Positions 51,578 through 60,843 are shown, numbered from the stretch's first letter. The stretch: 64,000 nt of DNA from Halorubrum laminariae (GCF_024494655.1 NZ_JANHDL010000002.1:372001-436000), one strand, 5' to 3'. Numbers and translations: made by a program. The notes: generated from the letters alone by a model not told the origin.

Positions 51578-52685
51578 ACATCCTCGCACGCCTGAGGACA
51601 CGGGAATCCCGGAGCGTTGGGGGTTTCAGGTTTGCAACCATGCTTTCAGTTTCTTCTTCGGGAGCCCGTGTAACCCATCACGAAACGGCGGTGACTCCCA
51701 TCTGTTGTTTGTGCCAGCAGGGAGTCGCTGATGCTTCAACGGACTCGGAGGTACCTTTGAGGCTTGCTCGACCAACATCCGGAGCCGAACGCGATTCACT
51801 CGACATCTCTACAGGCGGAGCAGGCCGAGTGCCTCGGGGCTTGACCCCGAGGGTGAAGGCCGTCGAAAGATTAACGAAACCACGGTTTGTACAGTTGATA
51901 CAGTCAGAGACCCACAAAGACGGGTTAAAGACCGTAATCCAACGCTGACTGAGACGATTTAGAAATGCGACTCCTCTCAAAACCCGCGTCTTCGACGTGG
52001 TGCGACGGGAGTTGTCGGGCGGGGTGGAGCCGCCGACCCTCACGGACGCAGCGAGCGTTCAGGTGTGAATTCCAGCCGACCCATCTCGGGAAGGTCGGGG
52101 GGAATTAAATTTGCCTGCGACGGCACGGCCCTGTTTGAGACGTGCGGTCAAAACGGTGAAGCCTCGGGGACAAGCCCCGAGGTACTTCACCTCCTCGTTG
52201 GGATCATCCTCGTCTGCGAGCTCGTCGGGGAGATTGTCGTTCTCCTCAGCGAGCCGGAGCTGCTCGGCGACGTGTTCGTGGAGCGTTGTCTTCGCTCACG
52301 CTGACGCACGTCCGTCAGTGTCAGCGTGGTCCGGAGCATACCGATATCCGCCGCCAGCGGTGCCTTTCGTGAACTGCACAGGGCGGTGTGGACAGCCAAC
52401 GAGAGGACCGTATTCGAAATCTCAGTACGGACTCCGAGTACAGCGAGCGCCGCAGGTGTCGCAGAAGAACTCAGAGTCCTTCTCAACAGTGAGTGAACCC
52501 GAGTAACCGAGGCTCATGCACCGACACCTCTTGTGCTGGAAATTCGCAGACGGCTCTGGGGGTCGCCAAGGGTTCTGTTTGGACAGCGATAAACGGCCCT
52601 CTCAAGAAGTAGCAGAAGTGCCGAAATTAGGTGGCTGGGGAGTTCCCGGCCCCTAACACGCCACGGCTAAAGACCGTGGACGTAG
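51578..52685 (-). mobile_element. Decayed IS1341-type element beside tRNA-Ile
   Basis: TTGACATCCTCGCACGCCTG and the following GGAATCCC at 51578-51612 are a right end like that at 16893. Upstream on the minus strand an open stretch ending at 51678 reads LGVKPRGTRPAPPVEMSSES and GRASLKGTSESVEAS, which resembles the variable C-terminal tail of haloarchaeal TnpB. The rest of tnpB is not recognisable. CCACGG/CCGTGG (52661-52679), a left-end-type hairpin, closes the region just before the tRNA. Apart from the small broken ORF at 52296 I see no gene in this 1.1 kb. Confidence 0.4.
52296..52517 (-). pseudogene. Small zinc-finger-like ORF with an in-frame TGA
   Basis: From ATG 52517 the frame reads SLTVEKDSEFFCDTCGARC and CTRSPY, then TGA at 52422-52424. 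It stays open for 41 more codons (DFEYGPLVGCPHRPVQF) to a second TGA at 52296. The CxxCGxxC and a later Cys-Pro-His would make one zinc site only if read through. It resembles the many small CxxC proteins of haloarchaea. The stop most likely broke the gene. Confidence 0.4.
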
Positions 52686-52689
52686 TAGG

Positions 52690-52763
52690 TGGGCCAACAC
52701 GGATTTGAACCGTGGACCTCCCGGTTATCAGCCGAGCGCTCAACCTGACTGAGCTATTGGCCC
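52690..52763 (-). tRNA. tRNA-Ile (anticodon GAT)
   Basis: The 74-nt minus-strand cloverleaf has acceptor GGGCCAA pairing with TTGGCCC, discriminator A, anticodon GAT (52727-52729) in a CTGATAA loop and T loop TTCAAAT. No intron and no encoded CCA. The decayed element lies directly against its 3' side, which suggests repeated insertion here. Confidence 0.95.
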
Positions 52764-52881
52764 AGGTGAGCGCATTCAGTCGTTGCGCGGGTAGGATTTT
52801 AAGGGTTTCCTTTCGAACGTCGTACCGCCGTCTCGCGATTTCTACCGAAAGACATTCCACTATTCAGAACCGCTGAAACGG

Positions 52882-53550
52882 TCAGTCGGTCTGTTTCGAC
52901 CCGTCCTCGACAGTGTAGTCCACGTCGACGATATCGTCCGCGTCGTCGCCGTCAGTCTCACGCTCCTCATCGGGACCGGCCGATCGGCCGTCAGACGCGT
53001 TTCGGCCAAGCGAATCTACCGACTGTCCGACACCCGCGTCGTCGGTGAAGCCGCCGCCGTCGGGACCTCCGTCGCCGAATCCACCACCGAAGCTTCCCCC
53101 CATTGTGAACCCGCTGCCGTCGCTGTCACCGGGGAACCCACCCACGTAGACGTTCCCGGTGGTGAAGCCGCCGGTTTCGCTGTCTAGATACGGGATCACG
53201 ACGTACTTCTTGAGTGCGACTCGGATCGGAACTCGGGAGAGCGGAAACGCAAACAGGAATCCGACCGCGTCGGTGACGAGCCCGGGCGTAAGCAGGAACG
53301 CGCCGGCGGCGATGAGCAGTCCGCCGTCGAGCAGCTCGTCGGTCGGGGGCTCACCGCGTGCGAGTTTCCGTTGGACCCGCGCGAGCGTCGCGCGCCCCTC
53401 GGCGCGGAGCAGGAGCATTCCGAGCACGGCCGTCAACACGACCAGCGCGACGGTGAGCGGCCACCCGAACTGCGTCGCGACCACGATCAGGAAGAGCGCG
53501 TCCACTAGGGGGACGACGAGCAGCAGCGCGAGCAGCGTTCGCGGGCGCAT
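52882..53550 (-). CDS. FxsA family membrane protein
   Basis: The 222-residue protein has the FxsA core: an N-terminal segment LLALLLVVPLVDALFLIVV, a second hydrophobic pair, and GGLLIAAGAFLLTPGLVTD near residue 80. The C-terminal 110 residues are Gly/Asp-rich and look disordered, longer than in bacterial FxsA. The bacterial protein influences phage F exclusion when overproduced; the archaeal role is unknown. ATG 53550 is used and the longer upstream reading discarded. It is divergent from the DUF1405 gene. Confidence 0.82.
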   Translation of the reverse strand: MRPRTLLALLLVVPLVDALFLIVVATQFGWPLTVALVVLTAVLGMLLLRAEGRATLARVQRKLARGEPPTDELLDGGLLIAAGAFLLTPGLVTDAVGFLFAFPLSRVPIRVALKKYVVIPYLDSETGGFTTGNVYVGGFPGDSDGSGFTMGGSFGGGFGDGGPDGGGFTDDAGVGQSVDSLGRNASDGRSAGPDEERETDGDDADDIVDVDYTVEDGSKQTD

Positions 53551-53641
53551 ACCACGGCGTTCCCGCCGCGGACTCATAGCCCTTTTCGTCCCTGTCCTCC
53601 ACGACCGCCACGGCTTTGACCGCCGGGTCCGACCCGGGCGT

Positions 53642-54361
53642 ATGGACATCGCCGGTACGCTCGGGCGCGACCCCCCGGACCGCGAGTCGCTACCCCGGTG
53701 GCTCGCTCCCCTCCCGACGGCGCTCGAAGACGTCGCCTTCCGGTTCGTCTGGGTCATCGTCGCGATCAACCTCGCCGGCACCGCGTTCGGCTTCTGGTAC
53801 TACCGGTTCCAGTTCCGTGCGCTGCCGACCGAGATGTGGCTGTTCATCCCCGACAGCCCCGGTGCGACGTTGCTCATCGCGGCCGCGCTCGCGGCGTGGG
53901 CCGTCGGTCGATCGAGCGACACCCTCGCCGCGCTCGCCTTCTTCGGGAACGTCAAGCTCGGGCTGTGGACGCCGTACGTACTCGCCGTCTTTTACCCGCA
54001 GTTCCTCGCGAACTCGGGGCCCGCCATGTACGCGTTCCTCTTCGTGAGTCACCTCGGAATGGTCGTGCAGGCGTTCGTGCTCCACCGGATCACGGACTTC
54101 CCGCTGAAAGCGGTCGGCGTCGCGACGGCGTGGTACACGGTAGATCTTCTCATGGACTACTTCGTTCCCGTCACCGGCGGGATGACGCATACGTCGCTGC
54201 CGTACGCGGACGCGACGCCGTGGTTCACGACGACCGTCCTTCAGGTCGCCGCCGCCGGCGCAGTCGTGTTGACCGTCGTCCCGCTGTACTGGACGCTGGC
54301 GACGCGGATCGCGACGCTCCGACGGCGGGGTGCGTCGCAAACCGGAGACGGCTCTGCCTGA
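53642..54361 (+). CDS. DUF1405-type membrane protein
   Basis: The 239-residue protein has about six membrane segments and the family motif stretch FGFWYYRFQF with MWLFIPDSPGATLL. DUF1405 proteins occur in Bacilli and haloarchaea without a proven function. ATG 53642 was chosen because the upstream reading is antisense to fxsA. The following enolase-type gene starts 46 bases later on the same strand and may share its transcript. Confidence 0.78.
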   Translation: MDIAGTLGRDPPDRESLPRWLAPLPTALEDVAFRFVWVIVAINLAGTAFGFWYYRFQFRALPTEMWLFIPDSPGATLLIAAALAAWAVGRSSDTLAALAFFGNVKLGLWTPYVLAVFYPQFLANSGPAMYAFLFVSHLGMVVQAFVLHRITDFPLKAVGVATAWYTVDLLMDYFVPVTGGMTHTSLPYADATPWFTTTVLQVAAAGAVVLTVVPLYWTLATRIATLRRRGASQTGDGSA

Positions 54362-54407
54362 ACCGCGTCGCTCTCCGCTTAAGTTCCTCCGGACCGTCGA
54401 GGAGGCT

Positions 54408-55454
54408 ATGAGCGTCTACGAGCGGATCGCCGATCTGACGGTGACGGTCGAGTCAGTCGATCGCCGTCGGTACGTCAGCGAAACGACGAGCGCCTTCGAG
54501 CGAACGACCACCGAGTTTCGGCTCTCCGGCGACGGCGTCGTCGGCCGCGGCGAGGACGTGACCTACGAGACCGCAGACCACGACGCGCTCGTGGAAACGG
54601 ACCCGATCGACCTCGAAGGCGAATGGACGATCGCGGACCTGTCGGCGCACCTCGACGGCGTCGACCTCTTTTCGACGCGGCCGCCGACGCAGCCGCACTT
54701 CCGGCACTACCGGCGCTGGGCGGTCGAGAGCGCCGCGCTCGATCTGGCGCTGCGTCAGCGCAACGAGTCGCTTGGGGAGTTCCTCGGGATCGAACCGAAC
54801 CCCGTCCGCTTCGTCGTCTCGACCCGGCTCGGCGACCCGCCGACGACCGACCGCGTCGAGGAGCTGTTGGCGCTCGACGACGACCTAGAGTTCAAACTCG
54901 ATCCGACGCCGGACTGGCCGGAGGAAGCGTTCGTCACTCTCCGTCAGACGAACGCCGTGCGGATCCTCGACCTGAAGGGCTGGTACGAGGGAACGGACGT
55001 CGACGTCGAGGCCGACCCGGAGCTGTACCGCGACGTGTTCGCCGCGTTTCCGACCGCCATCGTCGAAGACGCCGCCGTGACCGCGGAGACGCGAGCGCTC
55101 GTGGAGCCGCAGGCGGAGCGGCTCTCCTTCGACTATCCGATCGACGGCGTCGAGAGCCTACGCGAATTGCCGGTCGATCCCGGCTGGTGTAACGTCAAGC
55201 CCTCGCGGTTCGGCACGCTCGAATCGCTGTTCGAGACGATCGAATACTGTCAGGCAAACGGTATTCGGCTGTACGGCGGCGGCCAGTTCGAACTGGCGAG
55301 CGGGCGGACCGCGATCCAGACGCTGGCCGCGCTGTTTTACCCGGACGCGCCGAACGATGTCGCGCCCGGAGCGTTCAACGATCCGGACGCGTCGCCGCCG
55401 TATCCGACGAGTCCACTCGCCCCGCGGGTCGACGCGGTCGGCTTCGAGTTCTGA
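54408..55454 (+). CDS. Enolase-superfamily protein
   Basis: The 348-residue protein resembles muconate-lactonizing or mandelate-racemase type enzymes. EFKLDPTPDW carries a Lys at the first catalytic position, RILDLKGWY an Asp metal ligand and NVKPSRFG the second Lys. A strong GGAGG ribosome site (54401-54405) precedes ATG 54408, which settles the start. The reaction is unknown; o-succinylbenzoate synthase-like activity is one option. The usual third acid ligand is not obvious to me, so activity is uncertain. Confidence 0.7.
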   Translation: MSVYERIADLTVTVESVDRRRYVSETTSAFERTTTEFRLSGDGVVGRGEDVTYETADHDALVETDPIDLEGEWTIADLSAHLDGVDLFSTRPPTQPHFRHYRRWAVESAALDLALRQRNESLGEFLGIEPNPVRFVVSTRLGDPPTTDRVEELLALDDDLEFKLDPTPDWPEEAFVTLRQTNAVRILDLKGWYEGTDVDVEADPELYRDVFAAFPTAIVEDAAVTAETRALVEPQAERLSFDYPIDGVESLRELPVDPGWCNVKPSRFGTLESLFETIEYCQANGIRLYGGGQFELASGRTAIQTLAALFYPDAPNDVAPGAFNDPDASPPYPTSPLAPRVDAVGFEF

Positions 55455-55484
55455 CGCGGGCGTGAGCGAGATAGAGCCGTCCCG

Positions 55485-55856
55485 TCAGTCGTCGTCCGCG
55501 GCTGCGTCGTCGACGCCATCGACACCGCCCGCCCCGTCGCCGTCGGTTCCCGTCGCGGTCGCCGCGTCGTCTTCGATGCTCGGCGGGTACGCGCCACGGT
55601 CGAGTTTGAGGTCTGACTGCGGTCGCGCCATGCAGGTGAGCGCGTACGTCTCCGCCTCCTCGTCGGTGAGGCCGCGGGCGGCCGGCTGAGTCACCTCACC
55701 TTCGCGGATCTCCGCAGAGCAGGCGAGACACATCCCGACGCGACAGGAGTACTCCTGAGCGATCCCCGCCTCGATACAGGACTGGAGGATCGTCTCCGTG
55801 TCGGCCACCTCGATCGTCTCGCCCGTGCCGACGAACTCGACGGTGTACTCGGTCAT
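55485..55856 (-). CDS. 2Fe-2S ferredoxin (plant-type)
   Basis: The 123-residue protein has the chloroplast-type 2Fe-2S motif EYSCRVGMCLACSAEI (C-x4-C-x2-C) and the fourth ligand in ALTCMARP. It transfers electrons in the cytoplasm. It lacks the long inserted acidic domain of the main halobacterial ferredoxin and instead has a disordered acidic tail of about 35 residues. ATG 55856 fits the fold start. It is convergent with the enolase-type gene. Confidence 0.88.
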   Translation of the reverse strand: MTEYTVEFVGTGETIEVADTETILQSCIEAGIAQEYSCRVGMCLACSAEIREGEVTQPAARGLTDEEAETYALTCMARPQSDLKLDRGAYPPSIEDDAATATGTDGDGAGGVDGVDDAAADDD

Positions 55857-56017
55857 GCCGCGGAGTACCCGCCGACCCATGAAAAAGGGATCCCCTCGAT
55901 CGCGTCGCCGTCGCGGGGACGGAAGCGGCCGAGTCGGTCACCTGTCGCTTCCGCACCGACGCGCCTCAGTCGATTTTCCGCCGCTCCATCGGTCGCTCCC
56001 ACCGACGCCGGCGTTCG

Positions 56018-56728
56018 TCACCGCTCCGGCTCGCCCGTCTGTCGCACCAGCCGCGTCGCGGTCGCCTTCCACCGGATCGACACGTCGTCGCCGACGGTCA
56101 GGTCTAACCGCTCCGAACTGTCGTTCGTGATCAACACGCGAAAGCGCACGCCGTCAACGCCGAGATGCACCGTCGCCACCGTCTCGCCGGCCTCGATGTC
56201 GACCACCTCGCCGCGCAGCCGATTCCGCGCGCTCGTCTCGTTCGGATCGACCCGCCCGTCGCCCGTGTACACGGTCACCGCGTCCGCGCCGATGCGGACC
56301 TGCACCGCGTCGCCCGCAGCCACCCCGTCGTGGAGGCCGCGAACGTCGCCGACCGCTGTCTCGACCGTGGCCAGTTCGCCGTCGACACAACTCACGGTTC
56401 CGTCGAGCACCGTCTCGGGGACGGTCGCCGTCGCCGCGAGCACGGCCTGCAGCCGGTCGTACCGATCGAGCAGCCGCCTGCCGGCAGCAGTCAGACGGCT
56501 CCCTCCGCCTCCCGACCCGCCGCGCGTGCGCTCGACGAGGGTCCCGAACGCCTCCTCTAGCGTCTCGATCCGCGAGAGCGCCCGCGCTCGCGACCGCTCC
56601 AGATCCGCCGCGGCCGCCGCGACCGACCCGGTCTCGTGGATCGCATCGAGCAACGCGGCATCGCGGTCGTCGAACTCGACATCGTCTTCGATGAGTGCCG
56701 CTCGACCCCGGCCGGTCGTCTCGTTCAT
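56018..56728 (-). CDS. modE: ModE-type molybdate-responsive regulator
   Basis: The 236-residue protein has an N-terminal winged HTH of the ModE/LysR type (LLDAIHETGSVAAAAADLERS), followed by two TOBE-like halves that bind molybdate (VSCVDGELATVETAVGDV and GEVVDIEAGETVATVHL). ModE proteins control molybdate uptake and molybdoenzyme genes. The MOT1-type transporter at 39976 is a possible target. The long Gly/Arg-rich link between domains is haloarchaeal style. The gene lies 44 bases from hemA on the same strand. Confidence 0.82.
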   Translation of the reverse strand: MNETTGRGRAALIEDDVEFDDRDAALLDAIHETGSVAAAAADLERSRARALSRIETLEEAFGTLVERTRGGSGGGGSRLTAAGRRLLDRYDRLQAVLAATATVPETVLDGTVSCVDGELATVETAVGDVRGLHDGVAAGDAVQVRIGADAVTVYTGDGRVDPNETSARNRLRGEVVDIEAGETVATVHLGVDGVRFRVLITNDSSERLDLTVGDDVSIRWKATATRLVRQTGEPER

Positions 56729-56772
56729 GAAACGCGCGTCGCTCCGAGGGGTGTTGGCGTTTTCCCTCCTGT

Positions 56773-58113
56773 TCAGTCGTCGAGCTCTTCGGTGACCGAG
56801 TCGGGCGGGGCGTCGAACTCGGCAGCCGCATCGTGTTCTGGCGCGAACGCACCGGGGCGATCGGGAAGCGTGTCGAACTCGGGATCGAACAGCTGGAGCG
56901 CGGTTCGGATGGTCTCCCAGTCGTCCTCGCCTGCGGCGTCGCGCAGCGACCGGGTGGGTGCCGCGAGCAGCTGCCCGACCAGCGCGTCGGCCATGTCCTC
57001 GACGGTCTCGCGCTGGGCGTCTGTGAGATCGCCCTGCGACTCCAACTTCGAGACGGCGCGGTCGACCTCGCGGGCCTTCACCCGGTCCGCGCCGGCGTAC
57101 ATGGCCGAGATCGCGTCGTCGGCGCGCTTGCGCTTGTACGCCTGCAGGATGCGGTCGAGCTCCTCGTCGATGATGGCCTCGACCGTCCGGGCCTCCTCTT
57201 TACGACTTTCGCGCGTCCGTCGGGTGACGTCTTCGAGCGCGTCGATGTCATAGAGCGTCACGCCCGACCGATCGGCCGCCGCGGGGTCGATGTCACGCGG
57301 CTGTGCGATATCGATGCAGACGATCTCGCCCGCGACAGCGACGTGGTCGGGATCGACGACCGGATCCGTGCTTCCCGTCGCCGAGATAACGAGATCGGCG
57401 TCCGGTATCACGCCGGGAAGATCCGCAAGCGGGACCGCCTCGGACGGCGTGTCGACCTCCTCGGCGACGAACTCCGCGTTCGGCACGGTCCGGTTCGCGA
57501 CGACGATCTCCGAGACGGGGGTATCGTCGAGCGTCCGCGCGGCGAGCATCCCCATCTCGCCGGCACCGATCACGACGGCTGACCCGTCGGTGAGGTCGAT
57601 CTCGGTGGCGGCCAGCCGAACCGCCGCCGAGCCGAGGGAGACGACGCCCTCGTTGATCGACGTCTCGTTGCGGGCGCGCTCGCCGACGTGGAGGGCCTTC
57701 GTCACCGCGTCCTTCAGCACCGGGCCGATGCCGCCGGCGGACTTCGACTCCTCGTACGCCTCGCGGAGCTGTCCGATGATCTGGTCTTCGCCGAGCACGA
57801 GGGATTCGAGTCCCGACGCGACGCGCATCAGGTGCTCCAAGCTCTCTTCGTGGTCGAGGCGGCGGACCGCACCGCCGCGAACTGCCGGCGCGAACGACTC
57901 CAGCGCGACCGCTCCGTCGACGGTCCGATCGGTGACGACGAACGCCTCTGATCGGTTACACGTCTGGATCGCGAACGCCTCCTCGACGCCGTCGCGCGCG
58001 AGCAGGTCCGAGACGGTGGCGCGGACGCCGTCGCCGCCCGCGGCCTCGATCTCGTCGACCGTCGCGTGGGAGTGGGCGACGCTGACGCCAGTGATGGCTC
58101 CCGTCTCGTTCAT
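56773..58113 (-). CDS. hemA: Glutamyl-tRNA reductase
   Basis: The 446-residue enzyme makes glutamate-1-semialdehyde from glutamyl-tRNA, the first step of tetrapyrrole synthesis by the C5 route. The active-site Cys is in IQTCNRSEAF, the NADPH loop is GAGEMGMLA, and the late dimerisation helix is complete. An acidic C-terminal tail is added. ATG 58113 overlaps the stop of the precorrin-2 dehydrogenase gene by four bases, so they are coupled. Full-length and intact. Confidence 0.93.
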   Translation of the reverse strand: MNETGAITGVSVAHSHATVDEIEAAGGDGVRATVSDLLARDGVEEAFAIQTCNRSEAFVVTDRTVDGAVALESFAPAVRGGAVRRLDHEESLEHLMRVASGLESLVLGEDQIIGQLREAYEESKSAGGIGPVLKDAVTKALHVGERARNETSINEGVVSLGSAAVRLAATEIDLTDGSAVVIGAGEMGMLAARTLDDTPVSEIVVANRTVPNAEFVAEEVDTPSEAVPLADLPGVIPDADLVISATGSTDPVVDPDHVAVAGEIVCIDIAQPRDIDPAAADRSGVTLYDIDALEDVTRRTRESRKEEARTVEAIIDEELDRILQAYKRKRADDAISAMYAGADRVKAREVDRAVSKLESQGDLTDAQRETVEDMADALVGQLLAAPTRSLRDAAGEDDWETIRTALQLFDPEFDTLPDRPGAFAPEHDAAAEFDAPPDSVTEELDD

Positions 58114-58799
58114 CGGGTGAGTACCTCCTCGATCACGGAATCTGCCTCTTCCCGACCGTAGGATCTCCCCTTTTGTAAAGCCTTCCAAACCCCGTCGGAT
58201 CGCACGACACGACGGATCGCCTCGCGCCGCCGTTCGGGAGCGATTCCGCGCGCTTTGAGTTCCGCGCGAAGCTGACCGGAGAGCGACGCCATGGCACCCG
58301 CTCCCTCGATTTCGGTCTCAATGCGCTCTCTGAGCGCCTTCGCGAGCGCCGGGCTCGCGCCGCCGGTCGAGAGTGCGACCCGGACCGAACCGTCGTCGAC
58401 CGTCGCTGGGACGATCACGCTGTTCGCGTCACGGCCGTCAGACTCCGGACCGGCCGACACGTCCGTCCGGTTGACCATGATACCGCGCTCGCCCGCGGCC
58501 GCCTCGATGGCCGCGTTGACGGCCGCGTCGTCCGTTGCGGCGACGACGAGCGCCGGCGCGACCCGGTCGATCCAGTCGCCGACCGCGTCGGCGTCGGGGG
58601 CGGCGCGAACGAGATCGACACCGGACCGGCCACCGCCGTTGTCGTCCGCTGCAAGTTCGAGCAGTCGATCGTCGAACGCCGGACTCACCGCGACGATCCG
58701 TGCCTCGTCGGCGAACCGCGACGCCTTCCGCGCGCCGACGGCCCCGCCGCCGACCACGAGCACCGTCTCATCGGTGAAGTCGTGATACAGCGGGATCAA
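58110..58799 (-). CDS. Precorrin-2 dehydrogenase / sirohydrochlorin ferrochelatase-like
   Basis: The 229-residue protein corresponds to the N-terminal half of CysG (Met8p). A NAD-binding loop VVGGGAVGARKAS starts it, followed by the dimerisation domain with STGGASPALAKALRERIE. It oxidises precorrin-2 to sirohydrochlorin. Order siroheme decarboxylase, this gene, hemA on one strand makes a heme-via-siroheme operon, the route known in archaea. It lies seven bases after the decarboxylase stop. Confidence 0.88.
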   Translation of the reverse strand: MIPLYHDFTDETVLVVGGGAVGARKASRFADEARIVAVSPAFDDRLLELAADDNGGGRSGVDLVRAAPDADAVGDWIDRVAPALVVAATDDAAVNAAIEAAAGERGIMVNRTDVSAGPESDGRDANSVIVPATVDDGSVRVALSTGGASPALAKALRERIETEIEGAGAMASLSGQLRAELKARGIAPERRREAIRRVVRSDGVWKALQKGRSYGREEADSVIEEVLTR

Positions 58800-58806
58800 G
58801 ACGAGA

Positions 58807-59892
58807 TCACGCCGTGTTGCTGTCCGCGCGGTCGGCGATGCGGATTCCCGTCTTCTTCAGGATACGCGTGGAAAACAGCGTGTCCCAGTCGCCCTCGCCG
58901 ACATCCCAATGATCCGCCATCAGGTCTCGGACCTCCGCTATCCGTCGTTCGCTCTCGGTCTCCGTCCGCCCGTGCGTCATCGCGAAGAAGTTGTACTCCC
59001 AGACGCCGGCGTGACGCGGACGCTCGTAGCAGTGGGTGACGAACGGGAGCTCCGCGACCGCCGGTCCGACCTCGTCCAGCACGTCTTCGGGCACGTCCCA
59101 GACGGTCATCCCGTTCTCCGTGTACCCGAGCGCGTAGTGGTTCGGAATGACGCCGACCCGCCGGACCTTCCCCTCCGCCTCGAACCGCTTGATCGTCTCG
59201 ATCACCCAGTCAACGTCGGCGTCGATCGCGGCCGCCACGTCGGCGTACGGCGTCTCCGTGATCGGTAGGCCGCCTTGGATCTCGACTACGAGGTCGCGTT
59301 CGGCGGGCGTCAGCGTCGTCCGATCGGCCGCCGACACGTCGGGGCCAAGCTCCGACAGATCCACGTCGCCGTCCGACACCGGTCCGTCCACGAGGAACGT
59401 CGCGCCGACGTGGAACTCTCGCAGCTTCGGCAGGTTGTACGTCTCTTGACCGGTCGCAGCCTCGATCTCCGCGAGCACCTCTTCAACCCGGTCGGACCCG
59501 TCTTTGTCCGGGTCCGGGTGGTCCGCGACGCTCACGACGAACCACATGTTGAGGTGCGGGTGTTCGCGCTCGTAGTTGTGCGCGACCGCGGTGAACTCGT
59601 TGACCGTCTCCGCGACCGACTCGTATCGCTCTTCGGGCGCGTGCATGGCGACGAGCGACGCCGCCCCGCCTATCGCCTCGGCGTTGACGAGCGCGCCGAA
59701 CCGCGACAAGATTCCTTCCGCGTCGAGGTCGCGGACGCGCTCGCAAAGCTCCGGGCCCGTCACGTCGACACCGCGGTCGCGGAGCGCCGCTGCGGCCGGC
59801 TCGAAGGGGCGTTTGACCACCGGAAACCCGCCTTGAAAGGCGTTGATGATCCCGCGGTCGAGCGTCGTCAGGTCCGCGTCGACCTCTCTCAT
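58807..59892 (-). CDS. Siroheme decarboxylase, AhbA and AhbB fused
   Basis: The 361-residue protein is two Lrp/AsnC-like halves in tandem. The first begins LDRGIINAFQGGFPVV and the second LTPAERDLVVEIQGGLPIT; each has a sensor-type domain after its HTH (for example HNYEREHPHLNMWFVV and HCYERPRHAGVWEYNFF). AhbA and AhbB decarboxylate siroheme to 12,18-didecarboxysiroheme on the way to heme; elsewhere they are separate chains. The HTHs are thought not to bind DNA. First gene of the heme operon. Confidence 0.85.
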   Translation of the reverse strand: MREVDADLTTLDRGIINAFQGGFPVVKRPFEPAAAALRDRGVDVTGPELCERVRDLDAEGILSRFGALVNAEAIGGAASLVAMHAPEERYESVAETVNEFTAVAHNYEREHPHLNMWFVVSVADHPDPDKDGSDRVEEVLAEIEAATGQETYNLPKLREFHVGATFLVDGPVSDGDVDLSELGPDVSAADRTTLTPAERDLVVEIQGGLPITETPYADVAAAIDADVDWVIETIKRFEAEGKVRRVGVIPNHYALGYTENGMTVWDVPEDVLDEVGPAVAELPFVTHCYERPRHAGVWEYNFFAMTHGRTETESERRIAEVRDLMADHWDVGEGDWDTLFSTRILKKTGIRIADRADSNTA

Positions 59893-59946
59893 GCCTCCGG
59901 ATCGGAGCCGAGCGAGAATAAGCGATCCGACCGGCGGGTCCGACGT

Positions 59947-60414
59947 TCAGCCGTCGAGGTCGCGGGCGATGTCTGACAGCGACGACCGCGGACCGCGGTT
60001 CGCGTCGTAGATGGCGCGCTCGCCGGGGATCCGGAGCCCGTACAGTTCGCCGGGAACAACGACATCGAGGACGACGCTCTCGTCCGGTTCGCGGTCGTTG
60101 GCGTCGAGCCACTCGACGAGTCGGTTGTCCCCCTCGCCCGGTTCGCGCGCGAGCCGCCGGTTGTCGTACGCGCCGCGGATCAGCCGCCCGCGACCGTCCG
60201 CCCGCACGAGCGCGTGGCGCTTCTTACGGTCGAAGACGAGTCGGATGACATCGCCCTCAGAGAGCCCGAGCGATTCGCACGCCCCCGACTCGACACGCCC
60301 GACGAGTGCGTCGTCATCCGGGAGACGGACGCAGGGGCGGCGAGTGCCGCCGCTACGCGCGATCGAGACGCGTATCGAAGCGACGCCCTCGTCGTCGGAG
60401 AGAACGCGGGGCAT
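59947..60414 (-). CDS. Conserved haloarchaeal protein, unrecognised
   Basis: The 155-residue protein contains an AbrB-like or small beta-barrel start (VRLPDDDALVGRVESGAC then GDVIRLVFDRKKRHALV) and a less defined second half. It is short, soluble and acidic. Its ATG is nine bases from the rps6e stop, so they may be co-transcribed. Proteins like this occur across haloarchaea; I know of no function. Confidence 0.7.
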   Translation of the reverse strand: MPRVLSDDEGVASIRVSIARSGGTRRPCVRLPDDDALVGRVESGACESLGLSEGDVIRLVFDRKKRHALVRADGRGRLIRGAYDNRRLAREPGEGDNRLVEWLDANDREPDESVVLDVVVPGELYGLRIPGERAIYDANRGPRSSLSDIARDLDG

Positions 60415-60423
60415 CGAAATGGG

Positions 60424-60843
60424 TTATTCTTCGTCTGCGTCGGCGTCTGCGTCGGCGTCTGCGTCGGCGCTCTCGCCGAGCGCCGCGGCAACGTCGTCAC
60501 CCTCGACGACCGAGACGTTGATCTGTGCGACGTCGTCGTCGATCTCGCGGCCGCGGACCGTGATCCGCTTGCGCTCGCCCTCGCGGGACGGCTTGAAGCC
60601 GACGCCGCCCTCCAAGAGCAGTTCCTTCAGGCGAGTTCCGGAGACATCCTCGCGCATCGGGCGACCAGTCTCGTCGGAGCCGCCGGTGATCTCGACCGTG
60701 TGTTCCGAGAGACCGACGGCGTCGCCGCCGATCTCGTCGCCGAGCTCACGCCCGAGGAACCGGTTCGAGTCCTGTCCGTCGACCTCTCGCTGGAACGTCT
60801 CGCCGGTCTCGGGGTCGGCGATGACGACTTTGAATTCAGCCAT
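60424..60843 (-). CDS. rps6e: Ribosomal protein S6e
   Basis: The 139-residue protein is archaeal S6e of the small subunit: FKVVIADPETGETFQREV at the start, then LGDEIGGDAVGL and GFKPSREGERKRITVRG. The C-terminal end is a short Ala-Asp repeat (ADADADADADEE) encoded by a 12-base tandem repeat near 60430-60470, a slippage-prone stretch. ATG 60843 is used; the longer reading runs into the lplA gene. Full-length for archaea. Confidence 0.93.
   Translation of the reverse strand: MAEFKVVIADPETGETFQREVDGQDSNRFLGRELGDEIGGDAVGLSEHTVEITGGSDETGRPMREDVSGTRLKELLLEGGVGFKPSREGERKRITVRGREIDDDVAQINVSVVEGDDVAAALGESADADADADADADEE

Noticed and set aside
60424..60480. Short tandem repeat as a CRISPR fragment
   Set aside because: The repeat is inside the S6e reading frame with no spacers. 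No CRISPR array or cas gene was seen in the window.
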